From contig JANTQA010000057.1 of NCBI GenBank assembly GCA_027625915.1, positions 2,356,001 to 2,420,000 of the forward strand: a DNA stretch of 64,000 nucleotides, given 5' to 3'. The position numbers were made by a program, and so were the translations under genes. The first letter of the stretch is position 1. Every line of letters starts with the position of its first letter. The notes under the pieces are model-generated. The model was not told the origin of the DNA. It was given only the letters and a program-made list of their open reading frames with translations, and ran no database searches. Source of the stretch: Anaeramoeba flamelloides. Lineage: Eukaryota > Metamonada > Anaeramoebidae. Shown here piece by piece: positions 35,812 through 47,049 of the stretch.

Positions 35812-35891
<80 letters not shown>
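35812..35891. repeat. T80 homopolymer tract
   Basis: Eighty consecutive T, followed by CC and more T. Read on the minus strand it is a poly(A) of retroposon-like length, but no coding remnant lies at its 5' side. It could also mark an unreliable assembly point. Confidence 0.85.
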
Positions 35892-36019
35892 CCTTTTTGG
35901 GTTTTATTTTTACATTTTTTAAATAAATAAAGCAGAAAAAAGAGAAGAAAAATCTTGTAAAATAAAATTTAACAAAAAGAAAAATAAGAATTTATAATTT
36001 GCCTTTCCGAGGGAATTAT

Positions 36020-36290
36020 TAATTATCAAAAAATCTTCATATTAACCATTTTTCATTGAAAGTTCAGTAATTAAAAAAACCGAAATTATTTCTAAAATTC
36101 TTATTTTACATTTTTTATAAGATTTTAAATTATCTTTTTTAGAATTTTTTAATTATTTTGGGATTTTAGACGTTTTTAATCATTAAAAATATAGTTGTTA
36201 ATAATTTTTAATACTTAGTTTGTTTTTGGATATGAAAAAAATCTTTTTTATTTTTCAATCTATTATTCCAGGCAAGTTACACTTTTTATA
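36020..36290. repeat. Dispersed repeat family 1, 3' part, copy
   Basis: Shares AAAAATCTTC...TT.ACC.TTTTTC...TGAAAGTTCAGTAAT and the terminal TTATTCCAGGCAAGTTACAC with 36820-37165 and 57110-57455. Confidence 0.5.
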
Positions 36291-36567
36291 AATTTATACC
36301 TTTTCCCAAAATTTAACTTCCATTTTACAATGGTTGGAATTTTTCATATATAACTAATTCTTATATACGCAATTTGTATTTAATTTAACTTAATTTGGGG
36401 TATATACAAAAACTTGAATTAACCCCCTTTTCAAAATAATTATATCACTTAATAGTGTTCACGGGAGTTATTTTAGATGTTTATTCCACATTCTTATCAC
36501 AAATACATTTCATTTTTTTAGATTAAAAAAATTTTCTCTGATTTTTTCAAATTTTGGTTTTACTTTT

Positions 36568-36605
<38 letters not shown>

Positions 36606-36819
36606 CATATTTCTTTTTTTCTTTATCTTTATCTTTTTTTTTCAATAATTATTTTCCTATTTTTTTTTTTTTTTTCTTTTTCTTTTTCTCTATCTTTTTC
36701 TTTTTTTGAAAAAAATATGCTTTGTATTTTTTAATTTTTTTTTTAAAATTTTTATTTTCCAATTTTTTTCTTTCTTTTTTTGATCGTTTACTTTTTTTTT
36801 GAAAGATCATTTATATAAA

Positions 36820-37165
36820 AAACACAAGATCTCCGAAAAGACTAATAAACATAAAGAAAATTTTGACATGTAATGTCTTTTAAAATGAATTTAAGTATTC
36901 ACAAAAAATCTTCTTATTTAACCTTTTTTCAGTGAAAATTAAGTAATAAAAAATCTGTGATGTTCATTTCATAAATATCAACTATCTTTTTTTTTCGTTT
37001 TTCAATTTTATTTTTTTTCATTTTTAAAAATATCAGCTTTTTATATATTTAGAATGATATGAACTTGAATTATGAATTATACTTAATTATTAGTTGTTCT
37101 TGAATACTAAAGGGTATATATATATATATATTCAATTTTTTTATTCCAGGCGAGTTTTGATTTCT
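36820..37165. repeat. Dispersed repeat family 1, 3' part, copy
   Basis: Collinear with 57110-57455 over ~340 bp: CTCCGAAAAGAC, TGTAATGTCTTT, AAAAATCTT..T.TT.AAC, TTTTTCAGTGAAA, GCTTTTTATATATTTAGAA, then TTATTCCAGGCGAGTT. Two such copies are joined end to end here (with 36020-36290). Confidence 0.65.
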
Positions 37166-37320
37166 GAAAGTTTATTATTATAAACTATAAAATTGTTTTT
37201 TTTTTCAAAAATACTCAAATTCAACTTATTTAATAAAAAAATGATGTTTTGATGAAAAAGTGGAAAAAAAATTTTTTTTTCTCTTTTTTTGGGTAAAAAA
37301 ATTCTTACTTAATCCCACTA

Positions 37321-37514
37321 CAGCCAGTCTCAGATTTAAGGTACAAAGTTTCAATGAAATTTAAGGCGCAAAAAAATCTCAAATTAAAGTACAAAATTTG
37401 GTATTTTTTTTTACAAATTATTTTACTAAAATCTGAATTTTGTGCCTTATTTTGAGATTTTTTTTTGTGTCTTAAATTTCGTCAAAGTATGTACCTTAAA
37501 AGTGGAACTAACTG
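37321..37514. mobile_element. CAGTCAGTTTCAC-type palindromic element (194 bp)
   Basis: CAGCCAGTCTCAGATTTAAG at 37321 preceded by TA; ends CTTAAAAGTGGAACTAACTG at 37514 followed by TA. The palindromic interior keeps the family motifs. Confidence 0.85.
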
Positions 37515-37629
37515 TATATGTACATAATTCTTTATTAAATTATATTTAATATTTACCATGTTGATTATTTGTTTTCATTAGCACTCATGGTAGGATACTT
37601 TTTGATCTCAGTATTAATCAAATATTTTG

Positions 37630-38040
37630 ATCATTATTTAAGAATGGTGGGTATAATTTACCCATATTAAGTATCATGATTTTGGGAAACTGAATTATTC
37701 AAATTATTTCTTTAGATGATTTCAATGTTTTATTAATACTTGGGATAATATTTTTATCTTATTGCATTATATTTACAGACTAATTAAACTATAGAAATTA
37801 AAATAATGAAAAGATTGAACAAGTAAAAATAAATAAAAATAATTTATTTCTTGATATTATCTGTAATGTTTGATGTAATTACTTATTCTCCCCTCAACTT
37901 TATTATTAATTTTGAACTTGAAACAATGAAAAGAATTTTAATTCCTATTTGGATTTAATCATCCAATTCGAGTTTAGTTCAAGAAAATAAGATATTTTTT
38001 TCAATTTTTTCCTTCAGAAATATAGATTTATTTTGACAAT
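37630..38040. repeat. Dispersed repeat family 2, copy B
   Basis: Collinear motifs with 18280-18760: CTGAATTATTCAAATTAT, then TTATTAATACTTGGGATAA-like AT sequence, ending at TTCAGAAATATAGATTTATT. No ORF. Confidence 0.5.
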
Positions 38041-39583
38041 ATTGGATTTATTAATTATTTATTATTAGTTTATTGAAAATACCATAAATTTTCTCAAAGG
38101 TGTTAATTTTAATTTTTTTCTTAATTTTTCTTTTTCTTATTGTTTTTGATTATTTGTAAATATTTTTATGTTTTGAGAATTCTATCACTCTACTTTGGTC
38201 TTTTGAAAAATTATTCTTCATTTTGGTATTGTCTCAATAAAAATATTTGAAAAAAGAATTTAGATACTGAATTGTTAAAAATAATAATTTAAGATAAATA
38301 AAGAAAACAAATGTGCCGGATTATACCAGTTAGACTTTTAAGAAACAGAATTTGAACATCCATTTACAGCACGGAAAAAAATATCAAATTAATGGCCTTT
38401 ATTTGATTTTTTTTTGTTAGACGGATTATTTTACTAATAACTTAAATAACATGATTACTTTTCGAAATTTTTCTTGTGACTGAAATTTTCTTTGAAATTT
38501 TCTATTTTAAAGGCCGGAATTGCTTTATTAAATAGTTATTCTATAATACTCAGATCATTATTCTTTTTTTATTAATTATATTCATAAAAATAAACCAAAA
38601 AAAGGAATTTTGAAAAAATCAACATATAAAGAAGATTTAGTGGACAATATTAATAAATAGTAATATTATCAGAAATAAAATGTAGTTCGATGATAAGAAT
38701 CGTACAAATTAAGATGATAAAGAAATTTTCTTATCAAAAATAGGATTTGGTCAAATTATTTTAATTTTTTCATCCATGAACCTAACAACTTTATTTGGAA
38801 AGGGGTTAGTTATGATTGGTCTTCAAAAGGAAAAGATTTGTATAAAATGGGTACATTTACTGGTCTATATATATTGTTTTGTTTGTTTTCTAATTTCAAA
38901 CATCATATAACCAAAATTCTAGATACAAAACAAGATAAAATTAAATTAAAAAAAAATGATCTTCAAAAAAATGAATATTTAGAACAAAAATTTTTCTTTG
39001 CTCTTGTCATAAAAAGAGAAGTGAATGTAAGTTTGATTTCAAAATTTAAACACCCCATATTAACAAAAAAAAAAAAAAAAAAAACATTTTACAATATTAT
39101 ATATACGCAAAATAGTTAATTTTATATCAAAATAAATAATTCCCTAATTCCTTAAAAATAAAAATATAATTGAAAATTTTATACAGATTTCATTCCTAAT
39201 TTTAAATTTTACATTTTTTCCAATAAAAGGTGTTATCGTAAATAATTTTTTTTTTTCCAGACCTCACTGCTGTTTTTTAAAACAATGTATTTTTATTAGG
39301 TGTTTTAAAACTTTTTCTGACCAATTTTGGTTTTTAATTGTCGGATGTCTTGTTTTCAAGATTATTTTTATTTTTGAAAAAACGGCCTAATTTCACAACA
39401 ATGTTGCTGTTCTCCAATTAATAAATAAAAAATCTTTTTTCATAAGAATCTATTATTTTTTTCAATTAATTGGAGGAAATACTAAAATATCTTCATGTAA
39501 CCAAAAAGAATGTATATTATTGGAGATTTAAGTAACTCGGTATATTATTAAACATATAGAAAATAAAAATTGATTTTCAATTA

Positions 39584-40268
39584 CAGTTAGTTCCACTTTT
39601 AAGACACAAACTTTCAAAAATATTTAAGGAACAAAAAAATCTCAAATTAAGGCAAATATTTTTTTAATTTTTAATTTTTAATTTTCTCAAAGTATTTTAA
39701 CTACAGTAATCAAAATAATGCGTGCACAGCTACTATAATCCGTGTTTCAAAATATTATCCGTGCATTTTTTTATTCTTTTACCAAGGCAACATCCAATCT
39801 ACTACCAAATAGTATACCTGAGCCCAAATCGATTTTGAAAGTAAAGTACTGTTATTTTCAGTAAAATTTAAATTATTAATGCAATTAGTTGATAATTTTC
39901 CATAATATTCTCAATTTTTTTGAAATTTTTTATTTTTTTTATTATTAAAATTTTATGAAAAAAATAACTCTATTTTTTGAGATAAATTTAGCAATTTGAT
40001 CCTTCATTTTTAGAATTTCTTTTTAAATAATAGAACTTTAAGAAACCAATACTATATTTTTTTTAGGGTTTATTATTGGTTTCTTTGATTGGTTAATGTA
40101 TAGGTTTTCTATAACAAAAAAACAAGCTTTTTATTTTGAAACACGCATTATATTTTTTTGCACGCTTTATTTTGACTACAGTAGAATTTAAATTGTGGAA
40201 CTAAGTTTGGAATTTTCTCTATCTTAAATTTATTTGAACATTGAGTGCGTTAAAAGTGAAACTTACTA
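39584..40268. mobile_element. CAGTCAGTTTCAC-type element split by another element
   Basis: The left half starts CAGTTAGTTCCACTTTTAAG (TA before it) and the right half ends TTAAAAGTGAAACTTACTA (TA after it). Between the halves lies a complete 478-bp TIR element. Without it the host copy would be about 200 bp, the family's normal size. Confidence 0.8.
39704..40181. mobile_element. 478-bp TA-flanked TIR element nested in 39584-40268
   Basis: Ends CAGTAATCAAAATAATGCGT and ...GCTTTATTTTGACTACAG are inverted relatives (~25 nt). TA directly outside both ends (39702-39703, 40182-40183) fits a Tc1/mariner-type insertion. It matches 19903-20386 in opposite orientation. No transposase, so it would need one in trans. 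Confidence 0.87.
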
Positions 40269-42703
40269 TAATTAATTTTATTCTAATTTATTACATAAGA
40301 CTATCTGTATTTAAGTCAATTGGATTACCAACAAAATGCCACAAGACTAAAAAAGAAAACATTTAAAAGTTCTCTATTCTCATTAATTCAAATATTTCAA
40401 TTTTTGAATTTTTTTTATATTTCAAAAGAAAAAAAACAGATTGTGAATTGTAAACTTTTCAAATTTTCTTACATTAAAAGCAAATTTGAAATCTATTTAA
40501 TTTGTTGATATAAAAACAAATTTGGATTCTTCGGTTTTCAAGTATATTTTGACTCTTACTTTAAAGCTCTAAACACTCCAACACCAAGGGTGCGTGGTAA
40601 TCACAAGGCTTTTCACATTTCGAAACTTTTCAAGGTGAATTTTCGACTTTTAATAAAAAATAGTTTTTACTTTAAAAAAAGGCAAATTTTCAAAAAAAAA
40701 CTCAAATTTTTACTTGAGAATCAAGATCAATTAACTTTACTCCTTTAAAGACAACAATTCACACTAAAGATCGAAAAGTTTACATCACAAAAAAAAAATA
40801 CCTAAAAAAGACAGATCTTTCCAAATATCATTTTTAGATCTGAATTTTGTAGAAATTACATCCCACTCCTCTTATTTTTACTTTTGGGAAACATTTGATA
40901 TTTTTTTTTAATTTGAATTTCACACACAGACAAATTTCAAAAAACTATATCAAACTTTTAACTTCATTTTTAATAGTTACTTTTTTTTTTTTTGTGTGTG
41001 TTTCTATGAATAGGTTGTTAGGTGATGAATTTAAAGAAAGTTGATTACCAAAACGATCTAAACTGTAAAAGTTTTTGAAGGTAGGGTCTATAGATTGTAA
41101 AAAAAGCAAGTCAACCTAATATTTTTTTTTTAATTTTAAGGCATTTACTGAGAACAATATTTAAAAGGTAATAACCAAATTAACTTTTCAAATAATTGCT
41201 GATTATTAATATTTTAAAAGTAGTGTTTCTCGCGTCCAACAAAACATTTCCATTTCCACAACGGTTACTAACCAATCAAGAGTTTTTGATTTTTATTTGC
41301 AAATTATTTAATATTTTACCGATTATTGGTTGAAAAAACCGAAAAAAATCTTCAGACAACCAATTAGAACTGATATTTTTGGAGCTTTATCGAAGATTCT
41401 TCATTAACTTTGAAAGAAGATTTTGTTTTATCAAATGTTTTGGGGTAATAGTTATTTTTAACAAAAAGGATGGACAAAAAAAATAATTGAACAAAAAGTG
41501 TGACAAAACATATTTTAATCTTGAATAAAACAGTTTTGAACAAGATTCCCAACCAATAAACAGAAAGCCGTGTCGCCTTTTAGAACTATTTTATTCCAAA
41601 TCCTATTCCCTTTTTACTTACTAAAATAAAAAGTTGAAAAATACTCAACAAGTAAATAGAAAAAAAAATTTTAATTTTTTTCAACTTTTTTTTTGATCTT
41701 GATTGTTTTTTCTTATAATATGAAATGAAATGGTTCTGTATGTTTCTAAAATCATACAGTGGATTTCTTAAATCGAAATGGAAAGTTTATCATTTTTTGT
41801 GAACTAAAGTTTGCGAAAAATGGAAGGTAATTTGTTTTCTCAAAATAACTCATTGTTTTTGTTCGAGGTTTAATAGTCATTCTATTCTTTGCTTTTCCTG
41901 AAAAATCTTAATAAAATAAATAATCAAAAAATAAAATTTTTTTAACACAAGTTTAAAATGAACTTACACTTTCACTCCTTTAAGAGGTTGGTTAACAAAA
42001 AAAAAAATAATTTGTTGGATAACACCGAGAAGCTGTACTTTATTCCAGTAAAATTTTCGAATTTAATTTCACATAAAAGTATCTTAATTGTTGGAAAAAT
42101 GATTTTGCTCAAAACTATTATAACCCCTCTGTTCCAAATAAAAAAAAAATAAGTTCTTCTTTCAAAATACTGTTCTATTCGAAAAAATATTTATATTTAC
42201 GTGGCAAACTTGACAAATTAATCCCAGTCAATAATAATTCCTAGCTTTCCTCCGAATTTAAACCCTGAAATCAAGACAACTATTTGAAATTTTTCTTACT
42301 TTTCCATACTGTTCACTTTTTCAAAAAATAATATGTGATTGTTCTGTATTAAGAGTTTTCTTTTCTTGGAGTTCTTTTTTATTTGGGTTGTAAAATGATC
42401 CCAAAAATAGGAAATAATTTTTTTTCCTGTATCCTTCAGTTAACCTCCATAAAATCGACAACTGCAACCCACATAAACATTTATAATCAGTCATAGAGTG
42501 ATGAAAAATGTTTGTTTGTAAAAAAATACCATCCAGAGTTTGGAATAAATTCCAACTTTTTTCAAAAGTAACAATTCAGAACTGAGTGCTCGCAATGGAA
42601 TTAAAAATTTCTCGAGAAAGAATAGGAAGAAAATTGATTTTTCACTTTTTTTTATCAACACCCTCAAATTGTTTGGTTATTTTTGGAAAATATTTTGACA
42701 CGC

Positions 42704-43546
42704 ATGTCGATCTCAACTGTCCTTTCCGAAGATTTACAGAATCGAACAGATCTAGAAGAAATCAAAAGCTTTTTTCGAAAAACAAAATCGTATGTCGACC
42801 GATTCCACGAGCTACGAAAACTGCGATCGCACTGCTTTGTTGGGCTCATGGAAAACCACCTTACGAGGGAATGGATCCAAGACAACAAGAAAAGGAAAGC
42901 AAGCGACGCGCCAAGCAAGATCATGATCAGAAAGGACTGCATTTCTGATCTTTCGTATTTGACGCAGAGGTCGCGGAGGACCATCGAAAGGGGAGTGAGC
43001 GCCTTTTTCAAAAAGAATTTCAAATTGACGAATTGCTCCTTTTATTCCAGGAATTGGCTTGTGTTCAAAATCCCATCCCCAAAGGACGAAAAAAAATTCC
43101 AAACAAGACACAAAAGGTACCTTCAAAGGAAGCTGCTTTCCCAAAATAAGCTTGAAAAATTGAAAAAGGAAAATCTCATAAAAAGTAAAAACCAAAACCA
43201 AAGCGGGCAGAAAAAGAAAAAGAAAGGGAAATTCAGGAACAAAAGCGGCACTATCAAGAAATTTTCTCCTCAAAAAATTAATGAACAAAAAGAGCAGAAA
43301 AAAAAGATGCTTGAATTCGAGATGAACAGCAATTTGCGAAACAGGAAAAGAAAACAGCCACCCGGCCAGGCAATTCAAAGGCCACCAATTGACTTTGGTG
43401 AGAACACGCTCTCCCAAAAGCAGCAATTAAAAAGAACAAACCATTGGAATTATGGCATTTTGAAAATCGATTTGTTCCCTTCGGTTAACCACGGGCAAAT
43501 CAATTGGCTTCAACACATAGAAAACGAATTTGGGCTCAAGTGTTGA
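42704..43546 (+). CDS. Basic protein of unknown function (280 aa)
   Basis: Open frame with clearly coding codon use and higher G+C than its surroundings. The first in-frame ATG is 42704 (MSISTVLSEDLQNRTDLEEI); stop is TGA. An alternative start is ATG 42595 joined through a ~60-bp intron (donor GTTTGG at 42671, acceptor CCGAAG near 42730), which also keeps frame. Residues ~15-110 are helical and Arg/Lys-rich (RKTKSYVDRFHELRKLRSHC, TQRSRRTIERGVSAFFKKNF); ~140-215 is a basic low-complexity linker; the end (NYGILKIDLFPSVNHGQINW...EFGLKC) looks folded. The mixture suggests nucleic-acid binding (inference). No family recognised. The next exon-like stretch (44039-44377) may belong to it through an alternative splice. 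Confidence 0.75.
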   Translation: MSISTVLSEDLQNRTDLEEIKSFFRKTKSYVDRFHELRKLRSHCFVGLMENHLTREWIQDNKKRKASDAPSKIMIRKDCISDLSYLTQRSRRTIERGVSAFFKKNFKLTNCSFYSRNWLVFKIPSPKDEKKFQTRHKRYLQRKLLSQNKLEKLKKENLIKSKNQNQSGQKKKKKGKFRNKSGTIKKFSPQKINEQKEQKKKMLEFEMNSNLRNRKRKQPPGQAIQRPPIDFGENTLSQKQQLKRTNHWNYGILKIDLFPSVNHGQINWLQHIENEFGLKC

Positions 43547-44038
43547 AGAAGAGATTCCTTTTCGGTTTCACATGTAGTTATTCTTTTTCTTTTTTTTTTT
43601 CTTTCCTTTTGGATTGTATTTTTCTAATTCCTTTTTCGGTTTCTTTTTTACCTTTTTTTGTTCGTTTTGATTTTATTCATTTTTTTGAGTGTAAATAATG
43701 ATTTTTTTTTTGTTGTTTTTTCTTCTGTTTGTGTTGTTGCTTTCTTTTAATTTTCCTTTTTTAAGTAACTTTGGACTTTTTTTTTTTTTTTTTTAATAAT
43801 TCTTTTCTCCAAAATAAAAACAAGAAAGGTTTTTTTTTTCTTTTTGAAAAACACAGTCACAGAATTGAAATAGATTTGTGAGTACTTCTCTTTAAGTGCA
43901 TTCTTTTTTATCTATTTCTCCCTCATTCAAATTTTGTCTTTTTGCAAAGCATCAAATATCGCTTTTCCAAGATAAAAACAAGAACAAAAATACTCTCTCC
44001 GAAGATTTCGCATTTGTTAGTCTTTTTAATTTTTAAAG

Positions 44039-44377
44039 AGAAATATTGGTGATTGTAATTTTGAGACGCAAAATTCTCATACGATAATCATTTTTGCAAA
44101 TTCTGAAAACGAAATTTCATTTCGCATTCCTATTTCACCAAAAGATCTCACCTTTAACGAGAATAAAAAATTACTCAACCAAACAAAACCGAATCACTTA
44201 ATTTCAATCCAAATCGGAGAAACAAACCGTGCTTTTAATATAACCCATTTCAAAAATTTATTTCATGATCAGAATATTGACTTTCGGAAGAAATTCAAGA
44301 AACATGTCAGTGTGATGGTTACATGGTATAAACTTGAATTCGGTTTGTTTAAAAATATTTTAAAAAAGAATTCGTAA
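44039..44377 (+). CDS. Exon-like ORF without start codon, possible 3' exon
   Basis: After TTTTTAATTTTTAAAG (a good 3' splice-site look-alike) an open frame of 112 codons runs to TAA at 44375. Its composition is protein-like (e.g. NSENEISFRIPISPKDLTF, NHLISIQIGETNRAFNITHF, KKHVSVMVTWYKLEFG), unlike the low-complexity chance ORFs of the spacers. The first Met is near the end, so an upstream exon is expected. Candidates are the 42704-43546 gene (a weak donor GTGTTG or GTTAAC near its end keeps phase) or an unseen exon. No family recognised. Confidence 0.45.
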   Translation, partial: RNIGDCNFETQNSHTIIIFANSENEISFRIPISPKDLTFNENKKLLNQTKPNHLISIQIGETNRAFNITHFKNLFHDQNIDFRKKFKKHVSVMVTWYKLEFGLFKNILKKNS

Positions 44378-44995
44378 TTTATTGAAAGAATTCACTTTTA
44401 TTTTTTTTTCAAAAATTTAAAAAAAAATCGAAATAGTTTCCTTTTTTGGATTTTTTTAAAAAAAACATTTTCTTTCCTAAATTAAAGTTGAACTGGTGTA
44501 AATCACAAGAAAATATCTACGCTGAAGAAAATGGACTTGTTTTCCAATTTCGGAAATATTTAGAAAATTTTTGAAAACCAATTTGTATCATTTCTTATTT
44601 TTGAACTTTTGAATTGCTACAAAGATCGAACACAAAAGTTTAATTATAAATATGAGTCACGGGTGTTCATTAGTGTTTCACTAGGGAAAAATATCAAAGT
44701 ATGGAAAAAAACCAATTGATTTAAATTTTAGTAAGGTGTTTAGAGTTGTAAAAATGGGTTATTGAGGCTACCATGTTACTTAAAATTTGGTTGTTTAAAA
44801 AAAAAAATCTTTTTTAAAATTATTTCCTTATTATTCAAACAAAAACTTGTAATTTTTACAAGTTCATTTTATTATGATGAAAATTCATAAAAAAAGTATT
44901 AATGTGTGGTATATTATAAAGTTCAAAGGGTGTTTAGTTTTAATCAAAAAGTTGTAATACTTGAACAAATATGAAATAATGTACCATTAATTGTT

Positions 44996-46575
44996 CATGT
45001 TTTTTTTAGTCAAATGATGATTCTTTCATTAATGGTGATACTTTTCTGATATGTCCACTCAAGGTTCAAAAAATTGATAAAATAATTTTCTGTTTTTCAT
45101 TGATTCCAAATTTCATTTAATAAACCATGAGAGGTGTTTGGGTTTATCTCAATATGACCAAGTATTTTCAAATTTCTCTTGATGTTTCTACTCCAAATCA
45201 TTTGCTTTCTTTTTTAAATACAGAGAATCAAATTAAATATCTCAAATATATAAACCCCAATTCAAAATTTTTGACCCACCAAAATTCAATTTTTGAAAAA
45301 AAAATCTTATTTAATCATTTCGAGAAGAAATACCAAATTAACACCATTTACTAATTGAAATGTTAATTCTTGTTTATAAATTAAAATACTCAAAAAACAA
45401 AAAATAAATAATTATCAATATTAATAAATCAAGGCACCACAGGGAAAATTTAAATACCTAAAATTAAAGTTAGCCAAAACTATAAATTGGATTTCAGTTA
45501 TACTTCTTTTATAAATTATTTTTTCAAAGTTATCATTATTTTATGCAATAAAAAAAGGATAGCTATTAAACGAATTAAAAATCTGAATACCTCCATTTTC
45601 AAAAATACTGACTTTTGAAAAAAACACCTATTTTCAGGGTATTTTTTTATTGGAAAAAGTTGAAATGAATTAATTTTTGATTGAACATTAAGATTGAAAA
45701 AAGAATATATGTTAAAGCAATTTGCAGAAAACAAAACAGGGAACGTATATAAAAACTCAAACATGGAAAAAAATAAAATGATAAAAAATATTCCAAAAAC
45801 AGATAAAAAATCAGATTTTCAATTTAATTTAGTAATATCTTTTGATTGAAATATTTTGTGCTATTTTCAAATTGAAAAATAGGCTTCTTTTTAGACTATT
45901 AAAAAAATACTTGAAAATTATCTCGCTACTAAGTTAATTAAAAAATTCAAAAAGTTTACAATTAAAAATGAAAAAAATATTACTGAAAAATTTCATTTTT
46001 TTTTTCAATTACTATTAATATCTATTAAAGTTGTAAACCCCATTGAAAATTGTTATGTATAATAATGTTTATTATATGAGTGTATTTCAAAAATACAAAA
46101 TTTAGAGATTTTTTTTTGAAAAAATTTTCCTTGTATTGGGGTGTGTTAAAAATATTAGAGATTGGATAACAAAAAATGCCAATCATAAATTTGTTTGAAT
46201 TCTATTAGGCATATTGATTGATCAAATGGTTAGACACCATTAACTAATTTTATTTGAGTTCTTATAATTTGAACAACTCGGCTTTAGCATAATATCAATT
46301 GTTGAAAAAAATTTTGATAGCCGAAACAAGTTATATAATTCAAAAAAAAACATTGAAAACAAAAAACCAAAAGATGAAAAAATGATTTTCATATTTTACA
46401 AAAATGAAAATTATTTCAATTTGAATAAAATTGTGTTATTGTGATTGTTTGAATTGTTTAAGCGGTGTGGAAAATTTTGAATTTTAGTTTATATCAATTT
46501 TCTTGACCCTTGAGGGACATATAAGAAAAGTATCACCATATTGAGAAAAAATCATAATTTGATCAAAAAACTATG
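44996..46575. mobile_element. Element with ~80-nt inverted ends
   Basis: The left end (CATGTTTTTTTTAGTCAAAT ... AATGGTGATACTTTTCTGATATG, 44996-45078) is the reverse complement, with scattered differences, of 46492-46575 (CCTTGAGGGACATATAAGAA ... TATCACCATATTGAG ... CTATG). The interior is AT-rich with short ORFs of no recognised type (45127-45354 +, 45516-45764 -) and holds a Tc1-type deletion derivative at its right side. Confidence 0.55.
46034..46491. mobile_element. Tc1-like deletion derivative, diverged
   Basis: The left end TAAACCCCATTGAAAATTGT and right end (reverse strand TAAACTAAAATTCAAAATTT) resemble the TIRs of 59272-59821 and 60134-60670. Inside, GATTGATCAAATGGTTAGAC matches their GATCAAATGATAAGATACC block. 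It abuts the right inverted end of 44996-46575. Confidence 0.55.
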
Positions 46576-47049
46576 ATTAAGCCAGTAACCAGACTCGCAC
46601 ATGAGTATTTGAAAATTGAAATGGAAAAAAAATTCATTTTAATTTTTCTTTTTTTAATTTTTTCAGATAAAGGCACAGCACATCACTAGTATGAAAAAAT
46701 AAAATTGAAAAAAAAAAGTTAGACAAAACTACTCCATTCCTTAACCTTTCATCTTGAATAATAAAGTTTATTCACAATATAATCAAAATTACAGAACTTT
46801 AAATTCATGAGACTATTGTATTTATTGTTGTTATTATAACCAAACCTTTTTAAAAGTATCTAGTCTAGAAAGAAAGGCATTTTTCGGGTTAAAAACTACA
46901 AATAAACGAAAGAATGAATTATAGATTAATTCAACTTGGAGATATTTACTTTGATAGGTAATAACAAATAGTTATGAAAACATTGTACTCATCTAATAAA
47001 ACTGAAACAGAGAAAAAAAATTACTGATGATAATTATTGAGAGTGTCCT

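Larger units (their letters stand above)
33054..42703. other. Long spacer between CCDC22 and the basic-protein gene
   Basis: About 9.6 kb without a supported gene. Contents: T80 tract at 35812-35891, copies of dispersed family 1 (36020-36290, 36820-37165) and family 2 (37630-38040), the 194-bp element at 37321-37514, a possible degraded relative near 38328-38535 and the nested pair at 39584-40268. The portion 40500-42700 shows no element that I can name. Confidence 0.6.

Noticed and set aside
38328-38535. Possible eighth copy of the CAGTCAGTTTCAC family
   Set aside because: Starts plausibly (CAGTTAGACTTTTAAGAAAC), but the right half is too diverged to define an end.
38838-39119. 93-codon ORF
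   Set aside because: AT-biased composition ending in poly-Lys from an A-run; no coding signal beyond openness.
42812-43426. 204-codon minus-strand ORF
   Set aside because: Antisense to the basic-protein gene; composition is Phe/Leu-rich as expected for the complement of Lys/Glu codons.
45127-45354. 75-codon ORF inside the long-TIR element
   Set aside because: No recognisable transposase motif and too short to support; mentioned only within the element entry.
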